Notes: a model not told the origin generated them from the sequence alone. A DNA stretch of 64,000 nucleotides from Glycine soja (GCF_004193775.1 NC_041005.1:10046501-10110500); one strand, 5' to 3'. Positions 20,563 to 34,480 are shown, numbered from the stretch's first letter. Translations and numbers: made by a program.

Positions 20563-23500
20563 ATGGCTGACATTGGGCATAGGAATGGATATGTAAACAG
20601 TGTACTGCCAAATAGGCCCCCTGCTGCAATATCTGAAGTAGATGATTTCTGCAATGCCCTTTGCGGAAACAGGCCAATTCACAGTATATTAATTGCAAAT
20701 AATGGAATGGCAGCAGTCAAGTTTATACGTAGTGTTAGGAGCTGGGCCTATGAGACATTTGGCTCAGAGAAAGCCATCTTGTTGGTTGCCATGGCTACTC
20801 CAGAGGACATGAGAATCAATGCAGAACATATCAGAATAGCTGATCAATTTGTGGAAGTACCTGGTGGGACCAATAACAATAACTATGCCAACGTGCAGCT
20901 TATTCTTGAGGTGTGTTCTGTTGACTTCATGAGATTTTGTACTTCAAGTAATTGCCATAGCAGTTTTTGGTCAGGAAAGTTGAAAGCGACAAAGTATGGA
21001 TGGCAATTATACTTGAAAATGTTCATTTATATTTTTCTGCTTGTTATAAAAGTTATTGATTTGAATGCCATCTAGAAGAAACATAACGCTATCCACCTCC
21101 CATGACATGAAATAGTCATTAGATAAAAATACGTATTGCATAATCGGTTACTGTTGCTAAATGTCTTTCTTGTTTCCTATAGTTAAATTCAGGTTATTCT
21201 TGTCATTATAGATTTTAGTGCTTATGTAATAATGATTCTTTTTACCTATATAACTTATATATTCTGCTTACTGGCATGCAATGTACTTCCCAGATGGCTG
21301 AGATAACTCATGTTGATGCTGTGTGGCCTGGTTGGGGTCATGCATCAGAAAATCCTGAGCTCCCAGATGCATTAAAAGCAAAAGGAATTGTATTTCTTGG
21401 ACCTCCTGCTATATCTATGGCTGCATTGGGAGATAAAATTGGTTCATCATTGATTGCTCAAGCAGCAGAAGTGCCAACCCTTCCATGGAGTGGTTCTCAT
21501 GTAAATTTCTATCTCCCATTATAGTGCCTTTCTTTTTTAAGGGATGCCCAGCTCATGACGTGAAATTTCTTCTTACAGGTGAAAATTCCGCCTGAAAGTT
21601 CCTTGATTACTATTCCTGACGAAATTTATCGGGAAGCCTGTGTTTATACCACAGAGGAAGCGGTGGCAAGTTGTCAAGTTGTAGGATACCCTGCAATGAT
21701 CAAGGCATCTTGGGGTGGTGGTGGTAAAGGAATAAGAAAGGTTTGCTTCTTGCATAATCAATACTGTAGCATTTAGAAAATTCTATAGCATTCATGCTGT
21801 AAATCTTGTAAGTAATTTTGTCTTCCATGAGTATGTTAATTGTTTTCAAATTGAAAACTGCATAAATACCTATAAGAACAAGAAACTTTGTGCCAATCTT
21901 ATTTTGGTATGATTTGTTTGGCAAAGTTTAGAAACTAACAGGCGTATGGATCTTTTAGGTTCATAATGATGATGAGGTAAGGGCATTGTTCAAGCAAGTT
22001 CAAGGTGAAGTTCCAGGTTCTCCCATATTTATAATGAAGGTTGCATCCCAGGTTAGATAATCCACTGATCTTTGATCTGAATGAACTTGATTCTTGGAGT
22101 CATGGTCGTATTCTGATTATCTCTTTTGTTTCTAAGTAGAGCCGACATCTAGAAGTCCAGTTACTTTGTGATCAGTACGGTAATGTCGCAGCTTTGCATA
22201 GCCGTGATTGCAGTATTCAAAGGAGGCACCAAAAGGTACAAAAACATTTTGTTGCCACTCCAAATTGCCATGGTGAAATGAGTCTCATAAATGGCCTAAT
22301 CAATTGTTTGTAACAGATTATTGAGGAGGGTCCCATTACTGTAGCACCCATAGAAACAGTGAAACAATTGGAACAGGCAGCTAGAAGGTTGGCTAAATCT
22401 GTAAATTATGTTGGGGCGGCTACTGTTGAGTATCTTTTTAGTATGGAAACTGGCGAGTACTACTTTTTAGAGTTGAACCCTCGGCTACAGGTAACTGTTG
22501 ACTAGATCGGTTCTATCTTTATTGTATGTTATAACCTTGGTTCTGACTTGCATCATAATTATTTTGTTATCTCTTGTAACTTATTCTCCTTTTGACTTTT
22601 GTTCTCCATTTGATTATGATTAATATGCCAGTATTTTATTCTAAAATGGACATGGAAGTGACTATTGTGTTTTTATGATAACACTTTTTTTTGGTAACAT
22701 AGGCATTTTAGCCTAGTGATTATGTTTGGGAAATGCTTCTGTATATTTTTGGAGATTTTGTATGGATGGTGGTGGTGCTTGAAATCAGCTCTTCCTGTTT
22801 TATAGACCCTATTTTGTTTTTTAATGTTATTTCATTTTTCCTTTATTTTTCACCATCAGTGATTGTTTTGCTATATTGATTGTTATATAGGTTGAACATC
22901 CTGTTACTGAGTGGATAGCAGAGATAAATCTGCCAGCAGCACAAGTTGCCATTGGGATGGGTATCCCTCTCTGGCAAATTCCTGGTACAACTTCAGATAT
23001 ATTCTTTAGGCTAAATTATTCACTTGATCCTTATAGTAGTCCCCATTTTAAGTTTTAGTCCCTACACATGCACATGCATAAAAGTTAAGTTTTGGCCCTT
23101 ATTGCTAACACCGGAGAAATTTTTTTGGCAGCGTGAAACTGCTATGAAAACTTCCTTACAGTGATAAATCACCACAAAAAAATTATTAGGGACTAAAACT
23201 TACAATTTTCTCATATAGAGACTAAAATTAAATGTGGGCAACAGTAGGGACCAAATGAATAGTGAAACCTATTCTTTACTATTCTTTACTTTATTCTTGT
23301 TTGCTAATTGATTTGATTTCTTACATGTGTCTCATTTAATAGAGATAAGGCGTTTCTATGGGGTGGAACATGGTGGAGGGTATGATGCCTGGAGAAAAAC
23401 ATCTGTTTTAGCTACCCCTTTCGATTTTGACAAAGCACAATCTACGAGGCCAAAAGGTCATTGTGTGGCAGTGCGAGTAACTAGTGAGGACCCTGATGAT

Positions 23501-26500
23501 GGTTTTAAGCCTACAAGTGGCAAAGTGCAGGTTAATTACAAGTCCAACAGCAATCTCATCTTTTACTTCATTCATCCAGTAACTTGTACTGAGTTCAAGT
23601 ATTTGTGCAGGAGCTTAGCTTTAAAAGCAAGCCAAATGTGTGGGCATACTTCTCTGTCAAGGTAAGTCTTCTGTTTCTTCAATGCAGGCATAACTTAAAA
23701 ATGTTGGGGTGCTAAAGTTTTTTGAACTATTTGCAGTCTGGAGGAGGAATTCATGAATTCTCAGATTCACAGTTTGGTAAGTAGTAACTATTAATTAATT
23801 AAAAAAATAATAGTAGACAAATTAACTATTATTGATTTTCAAATACTCTATTTATCATTGTGATCTTCAATTGGGAAATTGCAGATTCCATAATATCATG
23901 TTGATATTGTTGGAATTCCCACAATGCCTGCCTCAATTCCTGGGTGTAACTTATATATTTGTTGGAAGTTCACTTAACGCCAATTGATTTTAATGTGGAA
24001 TTTAACATAGTATTAGAGCCTATAACTCATCATCGTGAATAACCTATTCCGGTAGGCATCACTTGTTTTGACAGGCATTTGTGGAGGGGGATGTTAGAAA
24101 GTCCCACATTGCCTGTCTCAATTCTTGGGCTGCAACTTATATAGTAGTTGAACAACTTCACTTAATGCCTATTGGTTTTAAGATGGAATCTAACAGATAT
24201 ATTAATGTATAGGTCTTTTTTGTTCATTTTTACCTAATGCATATTCTTTTAGTGCATAATGAGCAATACATATTGCCTTGTTATGGGAAATATGATTAAT
24301 GTTTGAATTCATGATCTAAGTAGTAGAGCAAGAGCTAGGATGTACAGTTGGGTTTGGTGGGAGGTTGCAGAAACAGAAATTTAAATGCATTAGTCAATAG
24401 GAAAAAAAATTTAATGAATATGAGATATAGTAAATATAGGTACTAGCTGATTTTCATGGATATGAGCGCATTTGCTTGTGTATGTAAAATTGTTCTTCAT
24501 AGGTTTCCACACATTTAAAGCAGCTGCATTGTTGATAATAGTGATGAATAATTTTTCCTCTTGTGACGTAATGATTTCTTAACAAGCAATGGCTATGTAA
24601 TTGACAATTCATATTCATTGCATTTTTATGTTGGTTGTCATACTTATAATTGTATTAGTGGTATTAAATGGACTATGTACCTCCAGTAGGTACATATGGT
24701 GTAACAGCATTTGATGTATTTACTCATAATTGTGCAACTTTCCTGAATAAAACAAAAAGAAACAGTGGCGTTGCATAAATTGTGGGGGTGGAGAGGGAAA
24801 TAAGGTTCTGGAAATGGAGAGGGGTCTTTTAGATTATGGGAGCTAGGGAATAGGGATGATTATTATTGTGACTTGTGAGAAAAGAAGCAAAATATCATGT
24901 CCACTCAAGGATTTCCCAGAGTTAGTGAGAGCTTCTGATAATGATTAACAGATATTGATTCTTGTGTTAAGTAATTTATATAACAAACTTCACTATTGGT
25001 GAATTTTTAACTGTAGGGTATCAATTCTCCATAACATTCTTTCTTGTTCTTACAATCATGTATTTACACAATTCCCATACTAAAACTCACCTTATATTAG
25101 CTTCTAATATTGTATCTTTTTACCTCAGGGCATGTTTTTGCTTTTGGAGAATCTAGGGCCTTAGCAATTGCAAATATGGTTCTGGGGCTGAAGGAGATTC
25201 AGATTCGGGGAGAAATCCGTACCAATGTTGATTACACCATTGATCTTCTGAATGTAAATTACTCACATGACGAGAAATTATTTTATAGAAGCTGTTTAAA
25301 ATGCTGAATTGACATTAGTAAAATATTTGATCTCAGGCTTCAGACTACAGAGAAAACAAAATTCACACAGGTTGGCTGGACAGTAGAATTGCAATGCGGG
25401 TTAGAGCAGAGAGGCCTCCCTGGTATCTTTCTGTCGTTGGAGGGGCACTCTATGTAAGCAAACTTGTTTTTTATATCCTTTTCTCTTTGACTTTTTTTTA
25501 GTTTCATATGGTGGAATTCATGACCTGTGCTTCTTCCTATTAATGCAGAAAGCTTCCACTAGCAGTGCAGCTTTGGTTTCAGATTATGTTGGCTATCTTG
25601 AAAAGGGACAAATCCCTCCCAAGGTATATTGTGTCTAAATGGGAAGACCATATAGTTCTCACTGTCCACTTAAACCCTTATTATCTAGTGATTCTAATTT
25701 AGTTTATAACTATGACAGCACATATCTCTTGTCCATTCTCAAGTGTCCTTGAACATTGAAGGAAGCAAATATACGGTATTTATTCTTATCAATTTTAATT
25801 TGATGGGCACTTTTTGTTGTCTCCTTACCTTTGTGGAGACTTATGCTGCCATCATTGGCAATAACCAATGTGTAATTCATGTCTTGTAAAACTATTTCTA
25901 GATTGACATGATACGAGGTGGGTCTGGAAGTTATAGATTGAGAATGAATCAATCAGAGATAGAAGCAGAAATACATACTTTACGTGATGGAGGTTTGCTA
26001 ATGCAGGCAAGTATTTGTTCTCTATGTGTGTTTTTGATTTTGTAGTTTTGCCCATAACAGTACTATTCATCATAGTCAACATTATGGCATTCCATGGTTT
26101 GTGAACATTTTGCATTACTATTTCATTCATAATTAGATTCTTTGTTATAACTTCTTTGATATAGACATAAACTATTGCTGCTCTGGCTTCTAAAATTTTA
26201 CTATCATGATTAAATCATTTAGCATAAACTCTTTTAGGATGTATTATGCTTCTCTATCAGTAGGTTACAGAAAATGTTATTTGTGAAAAAGTACTCCCTG
26301 TTTCTGGAGATGTTCAAACTTTTTTCTGCCAAATCTTGAAAAGGAATGTGGGTAATTTAGTACAGATGATTTATGCATTATTTAATGATTCCATCATTTT
26401 ATCACAGTTCAGACTCTGATCAAACTATATCTGGAAAGATATTTATTAAAGCATCAGATAATTCTTTAGTATGGATAGTCTACGATTGGTCAGTCTAGCT

Positions 26501-29500
26501 AGAAATGACATGTGTGCCTAAAGTGCATCTTTTTAATTCATGCTAGTCATAAACTACAATATTATTGTGCTGCATCTATAAATTTATCTCCAATTTAGCT
26601 AACACAGTGGTATTTTATCGATAACATCACTATTTTATAACTGGTCTTTTGTTCTATATCTGGTACTTGAGTTATTAACTAGCAGTTTCCACTTGTTACA
26701 GTTGGATGGAAACAGTCATGTAATATATGCAGAGGAAGAAGCAGCTGGAACTCGCCTTCTAATAGATGGAAGGACTTGCTTGCTTCAGGTGAAATGAGTT
26801 CATTTTTACCTTAACTATTTCTTTTGTGGCTGAGGTAAGTTTCTAAACCTCTTTTTTCTATGCAGAATGATCATGATCCGTCGAAGTTGGTTGCCGAGAC
26901 ACCATGCAAGCTTCTGAGATATTTGGTTGCAGATGACAGTCATGTTGATGCTGACACACCGTATGCTGAAGTTGAGGTCATGAAAATGTGCATGCCTCTT
27001 CTTTCGCCTGCTTCTGGGATTATTCATTTCAAAATGTCTGAAGGTCAAGCAATGCAGGTATATAGCATTCTATTCCACATAGGAAGTACAATTGTTGAAA
27101 TTGAAAAAGATAATAAAATTGTATCACCTTTTGCAGGCTGGTGAACTTATAGCAAGGCTTGATCTGGATGATCCTTCAGCTGTAAGAAAGGCAGAACCCT
27201 TCACTGGGAGCTTCCCAGTCCTGGGACCTCCTACCGCAATTTCTGGTAAAGTTCATCAGAAATGCGCTGCAAGCTTAAATGCTGCACGGATGATTCTTGC
27301 TGGGTATGAGCACAATATTGATGAAGTGAGTAAATTCCTCACCTTGATTCATTAACACTGTAATTTTACAGCATTCATAAGTGGTTGAGTCATCCATTAC
27401 AGATAGGAGATTTTTGGATTCTATTATTATTATGAAACTTATATATGCTTGTCTTATTAACAAGCTATACAACTATCTCAGGTTGTGCAAAGTTTGCTTA
27501 ATTGCCTTGATAGTCCTGAATTACCTTTCCTTCAATGGCAAGAGTGCTTGGCAGTTCTGGCAACCCGTCTTCCCAAAGATCTAAAAAATGAGGTAAAGGA
27601 ATACCCTGCCACCTTTTTTTCTCTGGTTTAATACTTTAAAAGTAATCTGAGCTGGTGTTGAACTATGTGGTTTTTCAGTTAGAATCAAAATATAAGGAGT
27701 TTGAGGGGATTTCCAGCTCCCAAATTGTTGATTTCCCTGCCAAATTATTGAAGGGAATTCTTGAAGTGAGTAGTAGCTTTTCCTGAATTGCTCATTCTGG
27801 TGTTTTCCCTGCTAATGTGAATAATTTATGGGGCATGTTTTATACTGCAGGCTCATCTTTCCTCGTGTCCCGACAAAGAAAAAGGAGCTCAAGAAAGACT
27901 AGTTGAACCTCTATTGAGTCTTGTTAAGTCTTATGAGGGTGGAAGAGAGAGCCATGCCCATATAATTGTTCAATCCCTTTTTGAAGAATATCTTTCTGTT
28001 GAAGAATTATTTAGTGATAATATTCAGGTTATTATGATTATTCAACTGCTTGTACTAATATTATGTGGGTAATCTGTTATGACTCTTTATGATTTCTACC
28101 CTCAAAAGTAGTTTTTTCTGGGTGATGTTAAAACTTAAAAGAATCTTTGATACATTGTTTTGCTGCATTGTTTTTGCAAGATTCCAATTGATCATTATAT
28201 ATTTGTCTAAATCAAATTGTTTATTTATTGTCTTGGGGTTCTGTATATAAAAACTGATTAACACATTCTAGTTTTCTTCTTTTGCCTGTTCATTCCAATG
28301 TACAAATGATTGGTTTATCATGTAGCAAAATCTAAATCAGGAACTAAGTAGCTCTTCTATTATAAAAAATGTTTTCTTTATCTTTTAGTTTTCTAGAATA
28401 TTCATATCCCTTTCCCTTGATGTTTAGGCTGATGTGATTGAACGTCTGCGTCTACAATACCAGAAAGATCTATTGAAGATTGTTGATATAGTGCTTTCTC
28501 ATCAGGTATGAAATTTTATAACATGTTCTGCTTGGGTGTTTTGCTTACTGGATATCTTGTTGACAGTATATTGCAATTATATTAACTGCATTTTGTGATT
28601 TTCAGGGAATCAAGAGTAAAAATAAGCTGATATTGCTACTAATGGATAAATTGGTTTACCCTAACCCTGCTGCCTATAGGGATCAGTTAATCCGTTTCTC
28701 TTTACTCAACCATACAAATTATTCTGAGGTAGGACATTACTCTGAGAAGTTCTGTTCAAGCTGAAAATAGAGTTCCATGTTATTCATCGTGTTATATTTT
28801 TTGGTCATACCATATCTTCTACAGGGAGAGCATTGTGAATATATCCTTCGATTATCTACTTTTGTTTCATCTTGTGGATGATACTTTTACATCTTTGGAA
28901 CATTTTGAGTGAAATCCTGGTTTGTAATTTTGTTGATGCAGTTGGCTCTAAAGGCAAGTCAACTGCTGGAACAAACTAAATTAAGTGAACTTCGATCCAA
29001 CATTGCTAGAAGTCTTTCTGAGTTAGAGATGTTTACAGAGGATGGTGAAAATATTGATACTCCCAAGAGGAAGAGTGCCATTAATGACCGAATGGAGGAC
29101 CTTGTGAGTGCTCCTTTGGCGGTTGAAGATGCCCTCGTGGGTTTATTTGATCACAGTGATCACACCCTTCAGAGGAGGGTTGTGGAAACTTATATACGCA
29201 GGCTCTACCAGGTATATCAGTTTTACTGCTAGTTTCATACTTTAATTTTTCTGTTTTTTATTTTTCCTTGGGGGTGGTGATGGAAGGGGATTATCACATT
29301 CTTTTTTAACTTCAAATATTCTCTATCAGCCATATCTTGTCAAAGGGAGTGTCAGGATGCAATGGCACAGATCTGGTCTTATTGCTACTTGGGAGTTCTA
29401 TGATGAGTACATTGAACGGAAGAATGGGGTTGAAGACCAAACTTTGAATAAAATGGTGGAGGAGAAACATGGTGAGAAAAAGTGGGGAGTGATGGTTATA

Positions 29501-32500
29501 ATCAAATCTCTTCAATTTTTGCCTGCAATTATCAGTGCTGCATTGAGGGAGGCAACCAACAACCTTCACGAAGCACTTACAAGTGGTTCTGTGGAACCAG
29601 TTAACTATGGCAATATGATGCATATTGGATTAGTGGGCATCAACAACCAGATGAGTTTACTGCAAGATAGGTACTGTTTCAGTAACTCATTAATTTGAAC
29701 CTTTTTCTTTCAAATTGTTGAAGCATCGATGGTTTAATAGCTTACATTTTATTTGAGATTTATAGAGTAGTTCCAGTCTTTTAGCTATTGGTTTGATGAT
29801 TAGGATCAATATGGGACCACCAACTAAAATTAAAGTTTTAGTTTTCTTATAGAAAACTAAGTGTCAGATGGACTAATATGCTTTTTGTTGAGCTACTGAT
29901 CTGAACCTCCTTTCTCTTCTTGACAAGCAACTTTTGGTGTTTTACAGTGGTGATGAGGATCAGGCTCAAGAAAGAATCAATAAGTTAGCTAAAATACTCA
30001 AAGAGCATGAAGTAGGCTCCACCATACGAGCGGCAGGTGTCAGAGTAATCAGCTGTATTATTCAAAGGGATGAAGGACGTGCCCCAATGAGGCACTCCTT
30101 TCACTGGTCAGAAGAAAAGCTTTACTATGCAGAGGAACCTCTGTTGCGTCATCTGGAACCTCCGCTATCCATTTATCTTGAATTGGTTAGTTATTTTTTC
30201 AAGTCCCTTTACTTTAGCAGGTGGGAAAAAGAAAATTTCATTTATATGCTTGATCTTAAACTCAAACATTTGTCTGATTATAGGACAAACTTAAAGCCTA
30301 TGAGAATATACGGTATACTCCATCTCGAGATCGGCAATGGCATCTATATACGGTTGTGGATCACAAGCCACAACCAATTCAAAGAATGTTTCTTCGAACA
30401 CTTCTAAGACAGCCGACAACAAATGAAGGATTCTCTTCATATCAAAGGCTGGATGCAGAAACATCTCGCACCCAATTGGCCATGTCCTTTACTACAAGGA
30501 GCATTTTTAGGTCCTTGATGGCTGCAATGGAGGAGTTGGAACTTAATGCACACAATGCCAATATCAAATCTGAACATGCTCATATGTACCTCTATATCAT
30601 ACGCGAGCAACAAATAGATGATCTTGTGCCCTATCCCAAGTAATTATGGCTAAAACTTGTCCATATATATTCTTTTAGCATGACCAAGAAGCATTTGTCT
30701 CTGTCTTACATTTTGGATGTTATGTCAGGAGAATTAACATAGATGCTGGGAAAGAAGAAACAACAGTTGAGGCAATCTTGGAAGAACTGGCACGGGAAAT
30801 CCATTCATCTGTTGGTGTTAGAATGCATAGATTAGGGGTTGTTGTGTGGGAAGTCAAGCTCTGGATGGCAGCTTGTGGACAGGCAAATGGTGCTTGGAGG
30901 GTCATTGTAAACAATGTGACTGGTCATACATGCACCGTACATGTAAGTCTTTATTTACTTCAAAATTTCAAGGAAATCTTTTCTGCATGCCACAAATTTT
31001 CTATTCATCTGTCTAAAATGTTGTTTTTGACAAGCAAAGTAGGTGACACTCTTGTAAGCATCAACAATTAACACTTCTGGGGAAAACTGTGAAACAGATG
31101 ATTGGTTATGCTAATAATTAAAAAGGAGCATTTTTCTATATATTGGATAGAGAAATGCTAATTAGCATCAAGCGCAAATACCATACTACATACCTGTAAA
31201 GTATTTACAATCATGAAGCATTTCATAAATACAGCTCGTGTGTCAGCAATTCATTTATTTGAGTTTCTTCAGAAGACCTGTGATGAAACCTTTTTGATTG
31301 ATAAGGCTCTTTGGGCAGGGAAAAATAGTCAAAAGAGTGATTTCTTTTTGATCAAGTGGAATGTTATTCTCTTTTCTTGAATCTTAAAAATTGTTCAGTA
31401 TTCACAAAGTGACCTTTAATAAGTTAAAAAATATAAATAAGGACAATGGTGAACTTCAGTTTGTACCAGTGAACACTATATTCTCATTGATAGCTATATC
31501 TCCCCTTCTGTACTGAAAGGATTAATGGAGACTATTTGTAAATATTGATTTAATTCTTAATTTGTATAATTTCAGATATACCGAGAAAAGGAGGATACCG
31601 TCACTCATAAAGTGGTATACAGATCAGTCTCGATTAAGGGTCCACTGCATGGTGTGCCAGTGAATGAGAATTATCAACCTTTGGGAGTTATTGACCGAAA
31701 GCGTCTTTCTGCAAGAAAGAACAGTACCACATACTGCTACGATTTTCCTCTTGTAAGTGCTATTTAGTGAATTTAGTTTAACTATAGATTTCTTTTCTGT
31801 GTCTGTTTGTGTGTGTGTACCACTTTTTGTAATCATGGGATGACAAGACAAGTCAAAACATATTTCCTGAAGAGAAATAATTCTTGCAGGCATTTGAAAC
31901 GGCCTTGGAACAGTCATGGGCAATCCAACAGCCAGGATTTCAAAGGGCCAAAGATAAAAATCTTTTAAAGGTAACAGAGCTCAAATTTGCGGATAAAGAA
32001 GGTAGCTGGGGTGCTCCTCTTGTTCCTGTGGAGCGTTACCCTGGACTCAACGATGTTGGCATGGTAGCCTGGTTTATGGAAATGTGTACCCCTGAGTTCC
32101 CATCTGGAAGGACAATATTGGTTGTTGCAAATGATGTGACCTTCAAGGCTGGTTCTTTTGGTCCAAGAGAGGATGCATTCTTCCGTGCAGTAACTGATCT
32201 TGCATGTACAAAAAAACTACCTTTAATTTATTTAGCTGCAAATTCTGGTGCCCGTTTAGGTGTAGCTGAAGAAGTCAAATCCTGTTTCAGAGTTGGTTGG
32301 TCTGAGGAATCCAATCCTGAGCATGGCTTTCAGTATGTATATTTAACACCTGAGGATTATGCTCGGATTGGATCTTCAGTGATAGCACATGAGTTAAAGC
32401 TGGAGAGTGGAGAAACCAGATGGGTTATTGATACCATTGTTGGCAAGGAGGATGGCCTTGGGGTTGAAAACTTGAGTGGAAGTGGGGCTATTGCTGGTGC

Positions 32501-34208
32501 TTATTCAAGGGCATACAAGGAAACCTTTACACTGACATATGTAACTGGCAGAACTGTTGGAATTGGTGCTTATCTTGCTAGGCTTGGGATGAGATGCATA
32601 CAAAGGCTTGATCAGCCCATAATTCTTACTGGTTTTTCAGCATTAAACAAACTTCTTGGTCGGGAGGTATACAGCTCTCACATGCAACTTGGTGGACCTA
32701 AAATCATGGCAACTAACGGAGTCGTTCATCTTACAGTTTCCGATGATCTTGAAGGTATTTCTTCTATTTTGAAGTGGCTTAGCTACATTCCTTCTCATGT
32801 AGGTGGTGCACTTCCCATTGTAAAGCCGCTTGATCCTCCAGAAAGACCAGTGGAGTATTTCCCAGAAAACTCGTGTGATCCTCGTGCTGCCATTTCTGGA
32901 ACCTTGGATGGTAATGGAAGATGGCTGGGAGGAATTTTTGACAAAGACAGCTTTGTGGAGACACTAGAGGGATGGGCAAGAACAGTTGTTACAGGAAGGG
33001 CAAAGCTTGGAGGAATCCCTGTGGGAATAGTTGCTGTAGAAACACAGACAGTAATGCAAATAATACCTGCTGATCCTGGTCAGCTTGATTCTCACGAGAG
33101 GGTTGTTCCTCAAGCCGGGCAAGTGTGGTTCCCTGATTCCGCAACCAAGACAGCCCAAGCAATATTGGATTTCAACAGAGAAGAGCTCCCGCTTTTCATT
33201 CTTGCAAACTGGAGAGGCTTTTCAGGAGGGCAAAGGGACCTTTTTGAAGGAATTCTTCAGGCTGGTTCCACTATTGTGGAGAACCTTAGAACATACAAGC
33301 AGCCCATATTTGTATACATCCCAATGATGGGCGAACTCCGTGGCGGGGCATGGGTTGTTGTTGACAGTCGAATCAATTCAGACCACATCGAAATGTACGC
33401 GGATAGAACAGCTAAAGGTAATGTCCTTGAGCCAGAAGGAATGATCGAGATCAAATTTAGAACAAGAGAATTGTTGGAGTCTATGGGTAGACTTGATCAG
33501 CAATTGATAACTTTGAAGGTAAAACTTCAGGAAGCCAAGAGTAACAGGGACATCGCGGCCTTTGAATCCCTACAGCAGCAGATTAAATCACGCGAGAGAC
33601 AGCTTTTGCCTGTGTATACCCAGATAGCTACCAAGTTTGCTGAACTGCACGATACTTCCTTAAGAATGGCTGCCAAGGGTGTCGTTAGAGAAGTTCTGGA
33701 CTGGTGTAACTCCCGTGCTGTCTTCTATCAGAGACTGCACAGGAGAATTGGTGAGCAGTCACTGATCAACAGTGTGAGAGATGCTGCTGGTGACCAATTG
33801 TCACATGCATCTGCACTGAACTTGCTCAAAGAATGGTATTTAAATTCTGATATTGCCAAAGGTAGAGCAGATGCTTGGTTGGATGACGAAGCCTTCTTCA
33901 GATGGAAGGATAATCCTGCAAATTACGAGAATAAACTAAAGGAATTGCGTGCGCAGAAAGTGTTGCTTCAATTGACAAATATTGGTGACTCAGCTCTAGA
34001 TTTGCAAGCTCTACCTCAAGGTCTTGCTGCCCTTTTAAGCAAGGTAAAGCTCTTGAACTTTTCATTTCATCAACTATGTTGTCATGATTTGGTTACATTA
34101 ACTGTTTAATATTTATACTTGCTTCATCGTATCTTGCAAATTTTGGTGCAGTTGGAGCCATCGGGTCGCGTGAAGTTGACCGATGAACTTCGCAAGGTAC
34201 TTGGTTAG
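20563..34208 (+). CDS. ACC1: Cytosolic homomeric acetyl-CoA carboxylase (ACC1)
   Basis: Carboxylates acetyl-CoA to malonyl-CoA in the cytosol using ATP, bicarbonate and biotin. Splicing by eye gives 31 in-frame coding exons and 2260 residues, close to Arabidopsis ACC1. Exons: 20563-20910, 21294-21500, 21579-21740, 21959-22051, 22140-22235, 22317-22490, 22891-22984, 23343-23530, 23611-23661, 23737-23776, 25129-25253, 25337-25453, 25549-25623, 25719-25775, 25902-26006, 26702-26788, 26866-27057, 27137-27325, 27482-27592, 27679-27765, 27851-28027, 28428-28505, 28606-28728, 28942-29211, 29330-29670, 29948-30185, 30284-30639, 30729-30942, 31576-31752, 31890-34043, 34152-34208. Domains: biotin carboxylase (about 35-570; GGGGKG, NPRLQVEHPVTE); biotin carrier with EVMKM, biotinyl Lys about 713; central region; carboxyltransferase (about 1545-2200; [30 protein letters not shown]). 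The N-terminus [13 protein letters not shown] lacks a transit peptide, so the plastid isoform is unlikely. All junctions are GT-AG except the GC-AG intron after exon 15. Confidence 0.97.
23009..23269. mobile_element. MITE with 9-bp TSD in ACC1 intron 7
   Basis: A 261-bp element has imperfect inverted ends of about 60 bp (GGCTAAATTATTCAC, then AAGTTTTAGTCCCTA on the left; GGGACTAAAACTTA, then AATAGTGAAACC on the right). It is flanked by the identical 9-bp sequence TATTCTTTA at 23000-23008 and 23270-23278. A 9-bp duplication with GG...CC ends fits a Mutator-derived MITE. It lies between the exons ending at 22984 and starting at 23343 and does not disturb splice sites. Confidence 0.8.
23908..24195 (+). 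mobile_element. Complete TRIM (miniature LTR retrotransposon) in ACC1 intron 10
   Basis: The element is 288 bp. The 5' LTR is 23908-24007 (100 bp, TGTTGGAATTCCC...TTTAACA) and the 3' LTR is 24092-24195 (104 bp, TGTTAGAAAGTCCCAC...GAATCTAACA). A degenerate tRNA-Met primer-binding site (AGTATTAGAGCC) directly follows the 5' LTR. A purine tract (GTGGAGGGGGA, 24081-24091) directly precedes the 3' LTR. Both sides carry the target duplication GATAT (23903-23907 and 24196-24200). It has no coding capacity. The LTRs differ at many positions, so the insertion is old. Confidence 0.88.
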
Positions 34209-34480
34209 AGGACCTTTTTCGTGTCTTATAATTGTACCACATTTATTTGTGTTGATTCCCTTGGTTAAGTTGTTATACCCAAGTGAAAGGAGGCTGTAGC
34301 ATCCCTCATTGCCGAAGGGATCCGTTGCTTCAAAGTGTAAATGACATGAGTTTGGATGGTAATTAATTTATGCAGTTAGAGGATCACAACCGGCATCACC
34401 ATGTTCCATCTATTTATTTGCTGGTTGATTGATTCTTTTGGTATATTTGAATAAAATTGTAATAATGTGTAACATTGTTT
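34209..34480 (+). terminator. ACC1 3' UTR and polyadenylation signal
   Basis: After the TAG stop at 34206-34208 the sequence stays T-rich. The best poly(A) signal is AATAAA at 34450-34455 (TTGAATAAAATTGTAATAATG), with T/GT-rich sequence (GTAACATTGTTTTTAATG) just after it. Cleavage is expected around 34470-34490. This gives a 3' UTR of roughly 270 nt. Confidence 0.55.

Noticed and set aside
31884..31889. ATG starting the 741-codon ORF as an independent gene start
   Set aside because: The ATG-like codon lies in the intron/acceptor (TTGCAG); the frame is simply the large carboxyltransferase exon of ACC1 read through its boundaries.
20563..34208. Plastid-targeted ACCase (ACC2 type)
   Set aside because: The protein begins directly with the short cytosolic N-terminus before the biotin carboxylase domain; no Ser-rich transit peptide is encoded upstream in frame.
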